This document shows, one piece after another, positions 1-7,598 of a stretch of 64,000 bases of DNA. The DNA comes from Ruminococcus flavefaciens (GTDB lineage Bacteria > Bacillota > Clostridia > Oscillospirales > Ruminococcaceae): positions 31,364-95,363 of the forward strand of contig DBXO01000020.1 of the NCBI GenBank assembly GCA_002309635.1, in the 5' to 3' direction. How positions within the stretch are numbered: the first letter of the stretch is position 1; each line of letters begins with the position of its first letter. The notes beneath the pieces are model-generated. The model did no database searches, was not told the origin of the DNA, and saw only the letters and a list, made by a program, of their open reading frames with translations. The translations under genes and the position numbers were made by a program.

Positions 1-359
1 TCTCCGATACCGAACAAAAGAACGATAAAGGGCATCCACGCTGTCGGAGATATTGGTCTCAGAAGCTGCAAAGCAGGATTAACGTACTGAAATACTTTTG
101 GTATCCTGCCGAGGATAAGTCCGAGTACAACGGCTGTGACCACTGATATCGAGTATCCTGCTGCAAAACGGTACATGCTGGTTTTGATATTTTCAAAAAG
201 CCTGCCGTTCTCTATCATCTCAAGCAAAGCATCAAAAGCCATTTTCGGTGACGGGAACAGTGCTTTATTGTAACTGCTCACAGAGAACAGGATCTGCCAT
301 ATAAGTATAAGTATTGCTATGGAGACCACAACATTTTTCAGTGAAAGTATCTTTTTCAT
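1..359 (-). CDS. ABC transporter permease, SsuC/TauC-like (partial)
   Basis: This is the N-terminal part of an integral membrane permease; the 3' end lies outside the window. The translation starts MKKILSLKNVVVSIAILILI, a first membrane helix. It continues through a second helix (SVVTAVVLGLILG) to the cytoplasmic-loop motif RPISPTAWMPFIVLLFGIGE, typical of nitrate/sulfonate/taurine permeases. The start lies 15 bases after the stop of the binding-protein gene, so the two are co-transcribed. By family it would pass a small anion such as a sulfonate through the membrane; the Cys/Met leader upstream supports a sulfur substrate, by inference. The ATPase is presumably beyond the edge. Confidence 0.85.
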   Translation of the reverse strand, partial: MKKILSLKNVVVSIAILILIWQILFSVSSYNKALFPSPKMAFDALLEMIENGRLFENIKTSMYRFAAGYSISVVTAVVLGLILGRIPKVFQYVNPALQLLRPISPTAWMPFIVLLFGIG

Positions 360-374
360 CAGTATCACGCCTTA

Positions 375-1298
375 TCAGAAATCATTTTTTACGAACTCGG
401 AATATGCGGGCGGTTTATCGGATAAACCGTATTCCTTTACCTTTTCTGCAAGGATATCATATTCCTCCTCGGTTATATCAAGGTCATTGTAGGATATCCA
501 CTGAAGTGATATATCGAGGACCTCATCGCTCTGGCTGAAGTATTTTTTTGCTGTTGCCTTGGCTTTTTCCTTGTCAAGTGCATTTCCTGCCTTTTTATAG
601 CTTTCTACAAACGATTTTGCGTCGTCGTGTCTCTCGTCAATAAATTTATCTGTGAGAACAAGTCCACAGCACAGAGACTTCTCCCACAGTTCCTCAGAGC
701 TGAAAAGAACTTTTCCTGCGCCGAGATTCACTCCCATTGCACCGAACGGCTCTGCAACACAGTAACCGTCTATCTGTCCGCTTGCAAGAGCTGACGGCAT
801 TTCGGTAGGTGCGAGCTCTGTAACGTTAACGTCATCTACTGTAAGTCCCGCAGTTGCAAGAGCGTCGTTCAGAAGTATATTATGGGACGACTGTCTGTGT
901 GGGATAGCGAAGGTCTTCCCTTTCAGGTCGGCTGCTGTTACGATATCGTTTGATACTACGATAACATTTCCGTCATGATGTCCGAGAGCTACAGCCTTTA
1001 TGCCTATGCCCTCCTGCCTGGACTTCATCGCAAGCTCTATAAGCACAGAGGCTCCGTCTACCCTGTTGGAGTTGAGAGCGTCAAGAAGTTCGTTCCATGA
1101 TCCGTATTTCACAAGCTCCACCTTTAAGCCCGACTGCTTTTCAAGTTCTTCCGCCTCCTCAAGGACGGCAAGTGAATGTGTTATTGGCAAATAGGCAATT
1201 TTTACGGTGTTTGAACTGCTGTCTGCGGTTTTTCCGCAGGATACAGCCGAAACTCCCAGACCGAGCGCCAGCAGCGCAGATAATATTCTTATTTTCAT
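375..1298 (-). CDS. ABC transporter substrate-binding lipoprotein (nitrate/sulfonate/taurine type)
   Basis: This 307-residue secreted lipoprotein begins MKIRILSALLALGLGVSAVS and has its lipobox Cys at about residue 21. The rest has the two-lobed NMT1/SsuA-type fold, with IAYLPITHS at the mature N terminus and GQIDGYCVAEPFGA in the second lobe. The ATG at 1298 is preferred over an upstream in-frame ATG at 1415 because it follows GGAAGAATTGAT and opens the signal peptide. The upstream codons would run through a terminator hairpin. It captures a small solute outside the cell and passes it to the permease downstream. The leader suggests control by cysteine or methionine supply. The exact substrate cannot be read from the sequence. 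Confidence 0.9.
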   Translation of the reverse strand: MKIRILSALLALGLGVSAVSCGKTADSSSNTVKIAYLPITHSLAVLEEAEELEKQSGLKVELVKYGSWNELLDALNSNRVDGASVLIELAMKSRQEGIGIKAVALGHHDGNVIVVSNDIVTAADLKGKTFAIPHRQSSHNILLNDALATAGLTVDDVNVTELAPTEMPSALASGQIDGYCVAEPFGAMGVNLGAGKVLFSSEELWEKSLCCGLVLTDKFIDERHDDAKSFVESYKKAGNALDKEKAKATAKKYFSQSDEVLDISLQWISYNDLDITEEEYDILAEKVKEYGLSDKPPAYSEFVKNDF

Positions 1299-1316
1299 AT
1301 CAATTCTTCCTTTCAC

Positions 1317-1347
1317 AAAAAAATCGGAGATCATGCAGGTCTCCGAT
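1317..1347 (-). terminator. Leader terminator (attenuator) before the transporter
   Basis: An 8-bp perfect stem (ATCGGAGA/TCTCCGAT) with a 9-base loop is followed by seven T on the minus strand. It lies between the leader peptide and the binding-protein start, where it would stop transcription of the transporter genes unless antiterminated. Confidence 0.8.
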
Positions 1348-1378
1348 ACTTTACTGTTTTTTACAGAGCATAACAAAG

Positions 1379-1456
1379 CTATGATACAGTAAGCACGGAG
1401 CATCGTATCATGCACATCATATTCAGTTCAAATCTGTTCGCTTTATTATAAAGCAT
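1379..1456 (-). CDS. Cys/Met-containing leader peptide (25 codons)
   Basis: This short ORF is too small for routine gene calling. It begins with ATG eight bases after a strong AAAGGAG site. Residues 13-19 read MMCMIRC, so three Met and two Cys codons fall within seven codons; the stop is TAG. It lies between a consensus promoter (1508-1536) and an intrinsic terminator (1317-1347), directly before the transporter genes. Codons 16-26 overlap a perfect 7-bp hairpin (ATGATAC/GTATCAT), so a stalled ribosome would change the downstream folding. This is the classic layout of ribosome-mediated attenuation. Function is inferred; translation is unproven. Confidence 0.65.
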   Translation of the reverse strand: MLYNKANRFELNMMCMIRCSVLTVS

Positions 1457-1482
1457 GATAGCCGCTCCTTTCTAATCAGATT

Positions 1483-1507
1483 AAACATAGTGGATTACTA
1501 TGTGTTT
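1483..1507. promoter_or_regulatory. Operator-like dyad overlapping the transcription start
   Basis: The interrupted palindrome AAACATAG-N7-CTATGTGTTT sits immediately downstream of the -10 box at 1508-1513, so it covers the start site. This is where a repressor would act. The regulator is not identifiable here. Confidence 0.5.
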
Positions 1508-1536
1508 ATTCTACAGCATTAAACTGAATTTGTCAA
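1508..1536 (-). promoter_or_regulatory. Promoter of the leader-transporter operon
   Basis: TTGACA, 17 bases, TAGAAT on the minus strand, about 50 bases before the leader-peptide ATG. Confidence 0.8.
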
Positions 1537-1670
1537 CATTGGATCGAGGATTTTTGCTAAAATCAGTTTTTTCCACATAACAATCTGCACTATAGAAACA
1601 ATGTTTGTACATTATTATAGATTTTATCTATAAGTATAGTAGATATCAGCTGCCACCGTTAATGTTCTGT

Positions 1671-1701
1671 AAAAAAGACGTGTCGGACAGGCACGTCTTT
1701 C
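1671..1701 (-). terminator. cysK terminator
   Basis: Stem AAGACGTG/CACGTCTT with a 9-base loop followed by a T run on the minus strand, 30 bases after the cysK stop. Confidence 0.8.
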
Positions 1702-1730
1702 TTACATGAGTGTATGTATATATGTAAGTA

Positions 1731-2663
1731 TCAGTCGCTGAAAAGAGGTGTGGAATAGTATCTGTCGCCGCTGTCGGGAAGCAGTGCAACAATGGTCTTG
1801 CCTGCGTTCTCGGGTCTTTTTGCGAGCTCAAGTGCTGCGTAATATGCAGCTCCCGATGAAATACCCACAAGTACGCCCTCCTGCTTTGCGATAAGCTTTG
1901 CAGTTTCAAATGCGTCATCGTTGGATACTGCGATGACCTCGTCATATACGCTCGTATTGAGAGTATTCGGTACAAAGCCGGCTCCGATTCCCTGAATTTT
2001 GTGCGGACCTGCCGTGCCCTTTGACAATACCGGTGAATCCTTTGGTTCTACAGCCACTACCTTAACATTCGGGTTCTGGGACTTGAGATATTCGCCTGTA
2101 CCTGTAATAGTTCCGCCTGTACCGACGCCTGCTACAAAGATGTCAACTTTTCCGTCTGTATCCTTCCATATCTCTGGTCCGGTAGTAAGTCTGTGTATCT
2201 CGGGATTGGCGGGGTTCTCAAACTGGGCTGGGATAAAGCTGTCGGGAGTTTCCTTTGCAAGCTCGTCAGCCTTAGCGATAGCTCCCTTCATTCCCTTTGC
2301 GCCCTCCGTAAGTACAATCTCTGCGCCGTAAGCCTTAAGTATATTCCTTCTCTCAACGCTCATGGTCTCAGGCATTGTAAGTATGATCTTATATCCCTTT
2401 GCAGCAGCAATGGAAGCAAGTCCTATACCTGTATTGCCAGATGTGGGTTCAATAAGAGTAGCGCCCTTTTTAAGAATACCCTTTTTCTCAGCGTCCTCTA
2501 TCATTGCAGCTGCGATCCTGTCCTTTACGCTTCCTGCGGGATTGAAGTATTCCAGCTTTGCAAGAACAGTTGCGTTTACTCCGCTTGTTCCTTCGATGTT
2601 TGTGAACTCCACAAGAGGAGTATTTCCTATGAGCTCAACGGCTCCCTTATAAATATTTGACAT
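1731..2663 (-). CDS. cysK: Cysteine synthase A (O-acetylserine sulfhydrylase)
   Basis: This cytoplasmic PLP enzyme makes cysteine from O-acetylserine and sulfide. The 310-residue length is normal. The PLP lysine is in NPAGSVKDR (about residue 47), the phosphate-binding loop is TSGNTG, and the glycine-rich GTGGT segment is present. The ATG at 2663 follows AAGGAGGATATATT; upstream in-frame codons have no ribosome site and the first conserved residues start here. It has its own promoter and terminator, and lies upstream of the Cys/Met-leader transporter on the same strand, giving a sulfur-assimilation pair. Confidence 0.96.
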   Translation of the reverse strand: MSNIYKGAVELIGNTPLVEFTNIEGTSGVNATVLAKLEYFNPAGSVKDRIAAAMIEDAEKKGILKKGATLIEPTSGNTGIGLASIAAAKGYKIILTMPETMSVERRNILKAYGAEIVLTEGAKGMKGAIAKADELAKETPDSFIPAQFENPANPEIHRLTTGPEIWKDTDGKVDIFVAGVGTGGTITGTGEYLKSQNPNVKVVAVEPKDSPVLSKGTAGPHKIQGIGAGFVPNTLNTSVYDEVIAVSNDDAFETAKLIAKQEGVLVGISSGAAYYAALELAKRPENAGKTIVALLPDSGDRYYSTPLFSD

Positions 2664-2712
2664 AATATATCCTCCTTTTATCCGGAACTTATAATTCCTA
2701 TCTGTTAAGTCT

Positions 2713-2741
2713 ATTATACGCTTGCTTTTCAGAAAAATCAA
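2713..2741 (-). promoter_or_regulatory. cysK promoter
   Basis: TTGATT, 17 bases, TATAAT on the minus strand, 50 bases before the cysK start. A short palindrome (AATAC-N6-GTATT, 2740-2755) overlaps the upstream edge of the -35 box. Confidence 0.75.
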
Positions 2742-2801
2742 TACCCTGAAGTATTCTTTATTTTTATCCTGAGTTATAGCTTCAGACTATAGCTTATCTG
2801 A

Positions 2802-3032
2802 ATGCTCATTTTACGCCTAACATGTCGTTGGCAGCGGATCAGGATACATGACCTGAGACATTCACATGTTTCCCTGCTTATAGAAATGGGATTTTCAGCA
2901 GTTGCAATCGCTGATAGGATGGGACATGAGAGCATAGATATAACATATCGCTATGCTCATCTTTTCCCTACAAGGCAAACTGAAATAGCTATTAAACTCA
3001 ATATTGAAAGGGAAGAAGATAATGTCAGCTAA
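2802..3032 (+). pseudogene. Tyrosine recombinase (integrase) C-terminal remnant
   Basis: Only the last ~70 residues of a phage/ICE-type integrase remain. The catalytic motif HDLRHSHVS, the later His in MGHESIDITYRYAH and the active-site Tyr in the same segment are all visible. The N-terminal arm-binding and core domains are missing, and the first ~10 codons look unrelated, so the junction lies near 2825. It overlaps the next ORF by 11 bases. It is followed by the 3' end of guaA, a common island target, so it is best read as the relic of an integrated element. Confidence 0.8.
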
Positions 3033-3336
3033 AAATCTTGATAACAAGGGACGATTTCGTGGGAAAATAGTATCATTTCGAATGTCAGCGGAAGAAAATG
3101 ATATGCTTGATAGTTTTGTCAGATTATCTGGTCACACCAAGCAGGATTATATTATTCAGAGAGTTCTTCAGCGTGAAATATCTGTCACTGGAAACCCAAG
3201 AACCTATAAAGCTTTAAGGAATGAACTGGCAAATGTATTAACTGAACTCAAAAGAATTGAAAATGGAGAATCTATGGATAATGAACTTCTTAGCCTGATA
3301 TATCAGATAAATGATACTCTATATGGACTAAAATAG
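3022..3336 (+). CDS. Ribbon-helix-helix / MobC-like mobilization protein
   Basis: This 104-residue basic protein contains GRFRGKIVSFRMSAEENDML followed by a helix, as in ribbon-helix-helix relaxosome or plasmid mobilization accessory proteins. The ATG at 3022 overlaps the end of the integrase remnant and follows GGGAAGAAGATA. Small genes of this sort commonly sit beside integrases in Firmicutes mobile elements. It ends before a strong terminator. It may be intact, but its partner relaxase is absent, so a working role is doubtful. Confidence 0.6.
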   Translation: MSAKNLDNKGRFRGKIVSFRMSAEENDMLDSFVRLSGHTKQDYIIQRVLQREISVTGNPRTYKALRNELANVLTELKRIENGESMDNELLSLIYQINDTLYGLK

Positions 3337-3363
3337 TAAACCAAAACCTGAGGATAAACAAAA

Positions 3364-3407
3364 CCCTGACTGAAATTATTCTTTAAAATCAGTCAGGGTG
3401 ATTTTTT
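3364..3407 (+). terminator. Terminator after the mobile-element remnant
   Basis: Perfect 10-bp stem CCCTGACTGA/TCAGTCAGGG with a 15-base loop, then TGATTTTTT. Confidence 0.8.
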
Positions 3408-3426
3408 AGTATCAAAATAGTATCAA
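3408..3426 (+). repeat. Direct repeat AGTATCAA x2 near the guaA 3' end
   Basis: Two copies of AGTATCAA start 11 bases apart, between the integrase remnant and the end of guaA. The spacing of one helical turn would fit recombinase or accessory-protein sites of an attachment region; this is inference. Confidence 0.35.
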
Positions 3427-3439
3427 TCGAATTGTCAAA

Positions 3440-3468
3440 TTACATAAAATGGCGTATTTAAGCCATTT
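3440..3468 (-). terminator. Probable guaA terminator
   Basis: Stem AAATGGC/GCCATTT with an 8-base loop, followed on the minus strand by a short T-containing tail, 16 bases after the guaA stop. The tail is weak. Confidence 0.45.
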
Positions 3469-3483
3469 GTGCTAAAAATGTTA

Positions 3484-5037
3484 TCATTCCCACTCCACCG
3501 TTCCGGGCGGTTTCGAGGTAATATCATAAACTACTCTGTTAACGTGCTCGACCTCGTTGCAGAGGCGGTTCGAGACCTTAGCAAGAACATCATATGGTAT
3601 CCTTGCCCAGTCGGCTGTCATGAAGTCATCGGTAGTAACAGCGCGGATAGCGATAAGGTGGTCATATGTACGGTGATCGCCCATAACTCCGACCGTTCTG
3701 ACATCTGGAAGTACCGCAAAGAACTGCTTGAGCTGTTCCTCGATACCGCTCTTGCGTATCTCGTCGCGGAATACCGCGTCTGCTTCCTGTAATATCTTTA
3801 TCTTTTCCTCTGTGATCTCACCTATTATGCGAACTCCGAGACCGGGGCCCGGGAACGGCTGACGCCATACAAGGTCGTGAGGGATTCCCAGTTTCTCACC
3901 TACCTGTCTTACCTCATCCTTGAAGAGGTCGCCGAGGGGTTCTATAGTACCTGCAAACCTGATATCATCAGGCATTTTTACCATATTATGGTGAGTTTTT
4001 ATAACTGCTGTGCTTCCGTGACCAGCCTGATTGCCCCTGCCCGATTCGATACGGTCAGGGTAGATGGTTCCCTGGGCGAAGAAGCCGTCTGTTCCCTGCT
4101 CTCTGATCTTATCCCAGAATACGTTGTAGAACTCGGTGCCTATTATCTTTCTCTTCTGCTCGGGGTCTGTAACGCCCTTAAGGGCTGTAAGGAACCTGTC
4201 CTTGCAGTTTACGCGGACAAAGTTCATATCGAAAAGCTTTGTAAATGTTTCTTCAACGAAATCACCCTCATCCTTGCGCATAAGTCCCTGATCGACGAAA
4301 ACGCAGGTGAGCTGCTTGCCTACCGCGCGGCTGAGAAGACCTGCCGCAACTGAGGAGTCGACTCCGCCCGAAAGACCGAGTATCACCTTCTTGTCGCCTA
4401 TCTGCTCACGGAGCTTTGCAACGGTCTTCTCGATGAAATCGTCCATTACCCAGTCACCGGTGCAGCCGCAGACATTATAGAGGAAGTTGTGGAGTATCTG
4501 TTTGCCGAACTCGCTGTGAGTGACCTCGGGGTGGAACTGTACGGCATATATCTTCTTTTCGGGCGCTTCAAAGGCAGCGCAGGGACAGTCGTCGGACTTT
4601 GCCGTCACACGGAAGCCCTCGGGAAGTCTGCTTACGAAATCGGTATGGCTCATCCAGACAACACTGTTTTCCGGAACGTCCTTAAAGAGCAGGCTGTCTG
4701 TATCCTGAGTGATCTCGATCTTTCCGTACTCGCTTTTTTCGCAGCTCTCGACCTTACCGCCGAGAGTATATGCAACAAGCTGACATCCGTAGCATATTCC
4801 GAGAATCGGCACGCCGATACTGAATATCTCCTCGGAAATATGAGGCGAGCTCGGGTCGTATACGCTGTTAGGACCGCCTGTGAAGATGACAGCGGCAGGA
4901 TTCAGCGCCCTGATCTCGCTTATAGGAGTGTCAAATCTCTTGATCTCACAGTAAACGCCGCACTCACGAACTCTTCTTGCGATGAGCTGGTTGTACTGAC
5001 CTCCGAAATCAAGGACGATACAAAGCTGATTAGACAT
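3484..5037 (-). CDS. guaA: GMP synthase (glutamine-hydrolysing)
   Basis: This enzyme converts XMP to GMP using ATP and glutamine, the last step of guanine nucleotide synthesis. The 517-residue protein has an N-terminal class I amidotransferase domain (nucleophile in GICYGCQ, Cys about residue 82; HPEV) and an ATP pyrophosphatase P-loop SGGVDSS near residue 225. The C-terminal dimerisation end is PPGTVEWE. The ATG follows TTAAGGAGGGACTT. Its last codons adjoin the integrase relic, and the gene is intact, as expected when an island re-creates the 3' end. Confidence 0.97.
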   Translation of the reverse strand: MSNQLCIVLDFGGQYNQLIARRVRECGVYCEIKRFDTPISEIRALNPAAVIFTGGPNSVYDPSSPHISEEIFSIGVPILGICYGCQLVAYTLGGKVESCEKSEYGKIEITQDTDSLLFKDVPENSVVWMSHTDFVSRLPEGFRVTAKSDDCPCAAFEAPEKKIYAVQFHPEVTHSEFGKQILHNFLYNVCGCTGDWVMDDFIEKTVAKLREQIGDKKVILGLSGGVDSSVAAGLLSRAVGKQLTCVFVDQGLMRKDEGDFVEETFTKLFDMNFVRVNCKDRFLTALKGVTDPEQKRKIIGTEFYNVFWDKIREQGTDGFFAQGTIYPDRIESGRGNQAGHGSTAVIKTHHNMVKMPDDIRFAGTIEPLGDLFKDEVRQVGEKLGIPHDLVWRQPFPGPGLGVRIIGEITEEKIKILQEADAVFRDEIRKSGIEEQLKQFFAVLPDVRTVGVMGDHRTYDHLIAIRAVTTDDFMTADWARIPYDVLAKVSNRLCNEVEHVNRVVYDITSKPPGTVEWE

Positions 5038-5202
5038 AAGTCCCTCCTTAACCTCCGCTTTACGGCAGCGGACGCCGTATTTGAGTAAGTAGCAAACAGC
5101 AATTAGTAGGGGCGGATATTATCCGCCCATTGATATTGTATTTACACGGAACGCCGATGACGCATTCTCTGCTGCTCACTGATCAATTCTTTCTACTCAC
5201 TT

Positions 5203-5231
5203 ATTATGCCATATTTCAGAAGAAATTTCAA
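5203..5231 (-). promoter_or_regulatory. guaA promoter
   Basis: TTGAAA, 17 bases, CATAAT on the minus strand, giving a leader of roughly 155 bases. Confidence 0.7.
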
Positions 5232-5312
5232 GGGCTAAACGACATTTTTTTCCCTCGTTAGAGCTGTATTACCAATTATAGTTAAAGTTCATAAAATAAT
5301 AATATACAGATA

Positions 5313-5341
5313 TTGAATTTAATAACATTTTGTGGTATAAT
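5313..5341 (+). promoter_or_regulatory. Promoter of the HD-hydrolase / GH13 operon
   Basis: TTGAAT, 17 bases, TATAAT, about 30 bases before the HD gene start. Confidence 0.8.
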
Positions 5342-5373
5342 ATAGATGTATCGAAATACAAGGGAGTATAAAA

Positions 5374-5976
5374 ATGACACCAAAAGAAGAATTTATCTCA
5401 ATATATAAAGAAAACATCAAAAGAGAGGGAGCTGACAAGCTCCTGGAGTACCTCGAAAAAAGTGATTTCTTTACAGCACCCAGCAGCACACGCTATCACG
5501 GTTCATATGAAGGCGGTCTCGTTCAGCACAGCGTGAACGTGTACCACTGTCTCAAAGATTACCTTTCCCGCCCCCGTACAAAGGAACTCTACGGTATGGA
5601 TTACACGGACGAAACGATAGCGCTCGTATCCCTGCTCCACGACGTCTGCAAGATCAACTTCTATACCGTCGAGATGAGAAACAAAAAGAACGAAGAAACG
5701 GGCCAGTGGGAAAAAGTACCCTATTTCGCAATAAATGATACTCTACCATATGGACACGGAGAAAAATCTGTGTACATACTCTCAGGCTTTTTCTACGGAG
5801 ACAACCGTCTCACACGCGAGGAGGCCTTTGCAATACGGTACCACATGGGCTTCTCATACGGAGGAACAGAAGAACGCAATTCCATCGGCAGGGCACTTGA
5901 AATGTACCCACTCGCTCTGGCACTGAACGTGGCCGATATGGAGGCATCCTACTATATGGAAGGCTCAAATAAATAA
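5374..5976 (+). CDS. HD-domain phosphohydrolase family protein
   Basis: This 200-residue protein has a metal-binding HD signature: His in HGSYEGGLVQHSVNV (about residues 42-56) and the HD pair in LLHDVCK (about residue 92). Later come His in YGHGEKS and YHMG. HD-family enzymes hydrolyse phosphate esters, often nucleotides; the substrate here is unknown. The start follows AAGGGAGTATAAAA. The GH13 gene begins 19 bases downstream, so the two share a transcript from 5313-5341. Confidence 0.8.
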   Translation: MTPKEEFISIYKENIKREGADKLLEYLEKSDFFTAPSSTRYHGSYEGGLVQHSVNVYHCLKDYLSRPRTKELYGMDYTDETIALVSLLHDVCKINFYTVEMRNKKNEETGQWEKVPYFAINDTLPYGHGEKSVYILSGFFYGDNRLTREEAFAIRYHMGFSYGGTEERNSIGRALEMYPLALALNVADMEASYYMEGSNK

Positions 5977-5995
5977 AATGAAGGAGTTTTTTATT

Positions 5996-7585
5996 ATGAA
6001 TTGGTACGATAACGCCCTTATCTATCACATCTACCCTCTCGGATTCTGCGGTGCGCCAAAATTCAATGACGGGATCGAGGATGTGACCTACAGGCTTGAC
6101 AAGGTCCTTGAATGGATACCTCATCTCAAGGAGATGAATGTAGATGCCGTATACTTCGGACCTGTTTTTGAGTCCGTTGAACATGGCTACGATACCATTG
6201 ATTATAAAAAAATCGACCGCCGCCTCGGAGATAACAATTCTTTCCGCTTTATCTGCGACAGGCTTCACGAGAATGGGATACGCATAATACTTGACGGAGT
6301 TTTCAACCATGTGGGCAGACGTTTCCCGCAGTTCATGGACGTTCAGGAAAAGGGACAGTCATCTGAGTACTGCGGCTGGTTCCAGAACCTCAATTTCGGA
6401 GGTTCGAGCCCCTACGGCGATCCGTTCTGGTATGAGGGCTGGAACGGCCATTACAACCTTGTTAAGCTCAATCTGCGCAATCAGGGAGTATGCGATCATA
6501 TCATCGACGCTATAAACTACTGGATAGATTCATTTGATATCGACGGTATCCGCTTTGACGCAGCAGATTGCATAGACTTTGATTTCTTCAAGAGGATAAG
6601 GTGCTTCTGCAAGGGTAAAAAGCCTGATTTCTGGCTCGTCGGCGAGATAATCCACGGTGACTACAACAGATGGGCAAATCCCGAAATGCTTGACAGCGTT
6701 ACAAATTATGAGTGCTATAAGGGTCTCTGGTCGTCACACAACGACAAGAACTACTTTGAAATAGACTACTCCATAAACCGCCAGTCAGGAGCCAACGGCG
6801 GTATCTACCGAAATATCAATCTCTATAACTTTGTGGACAACCATGACGTAAACCGTCTTGCGAGCACTCTCCACAATAACGCACATCTGCCGCTGGTATA
6901 CACTCTCATGTACACCATGCCCGGTATCCCCTCCATATACTACGGAAGCGAATACGGCACCGAGGGCAGAAAGGAGAACAACTCCGACGATAATCTTCGT
7001 CCGTGTCTCCACCTGAACGACCTCTCAGAACACGGGAACACCTCACTTTACAGGCATATCGTAAAGCTGGGACGCATCTACCGCTCATACCCCGCTCTCA
7101 GAACAGGCAACTATGAACGTATAATGATAACGAATCAGCAGCTCCTGTTCAAGAAGACTCAGGGAGATCAGACAGTCTACGTTGCTCTCAATCTCGGCGA
7201 CTATGACTACGACCTCAACTTCAAGACCCATATGACGGGACTTGTTGACGTATTCACAGCCGAACCAATAAAGGCAGACGGAGGCAATGCACATGTACGC
7301 ATGAGACCATATACCGCAATGATAATCGTTGCCGATGATATCGTGAATACAGAGCCCGAGGAAAACAAGATAATCCCCGATAAGGATACAGAGATCGTTG
7401 TCGGCGGAAAATACCGTCATTTTAAGGGCAATGAGTATGAGGTCATCGCCGTTGCCCGCCACAGTGAGACAATGGAGGAGCTTGTTGTGTACAAGTCCCT
7501 CAAGGAGGGAGAGGTCTGGGCAAGACCCAAGTCAATGTTCATCGGGAAAGCAGGTGACGTCAGGCGATTCACAAAGATCGACTGA
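5996..7585 (+). CDS. GH13 alpha-amylase-family enzyme with C-terminal DUF1653
   Basis: This cytoplasmic 529-residue protein (no signal peptide) has an alpha-amylase barrel: DGVFNHVG (about 100-107), the nucleophile Asp188 in IRFDAAD, the acid Glu217 in VGEI, and FVDNHD (279-284). Residues ~464-529 form a separate DUF1653-like domain (VVGGKYRHFKGNEYEV ... ARPKSMF). The ATG at 5996 is chosen because AAGGAG lies just upstream; the first in-frame ATG (5978) precedes that site. It probably acts on imported or stored alpha-glucans. The reaction (hydrolase or transferase) is not decided by the sequence. Confidence 0.9.
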   Translation: MNWYDNALIYHIYPLGFCGAPKFNDGIEDVTYRLDKVLEWIPHLKEMNVDAVYFGPVFESVEHGYDTIDYKKIDRRLGDNNSFRFICDRLHENGIRIILDGVFNHVGRRFPQFMDVQEKGQSSEYCGWFQNLNFGGSSPYGDPFWYEGWNGHYNLVKLNLRNQGVCDHIIDAINYWIDSFDIDGIRFDAADCIDFDFFKRIRCFCKGKKPDFWLVGEIIHGDYNRWANPEMLDSVTNYECYKGLWSSHNDKNYFEIDYSINRQSGANGGIYRNINLYNFVDNHDVNRLASTLHNNAHLPLVYTLMYTMPGIPSIYYGSEYGTEGRKENNSDDNLRPCLHLNDLSEHGNTSLYRHIVKLGRIYRSYPALRTGNYERIMITNQQLLFKKTQGDQTVYVALNLGDYDYDLNFKTHMTGLVDVFTAEPIKADGGNAHVRMRPYTAMIIVADDIVNTEPEENKIIPDKDTEIVVGGKYRHFKGNEYEVIAVARHSETMEELVVYKSLKEGEVWARPKSMFIGKAGDVRRFTKID

Positions 7586-7598
7586 TAACGAATGATTT

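Larger units (their letters stand above)
5038..5373. other. guaA / HD-gene intergenic region
   Basis: This 336-base divergent gap holds two promoters, one per direction. It also holds a GGGCGGATA-T-TATCCGCCC palindrome (5110-5128) and a structured stretch next to the guaA ribosome site (5054-5079), in which two 6-bp stems overlap. No purine-riboswitch core was found. Confidence 0.6.

Noticed and set aside
1097..1392. Plus-strand ORFs opposite the binding-protein gene and leader
   Set aside because: They lie opposite the binding-protein N terminus and the leader signals and have no ribosome site.
2193..2660. 155-codon plus-strand ORF inside cysK
   Set aside because: Antisense shadow of a well-supported conserved gene, with no SD or conserved domain.
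5038..5373. Purine riboswitch before guaA
   Set aside because: No conserved purine-aptamer core was found; only local hairpins.
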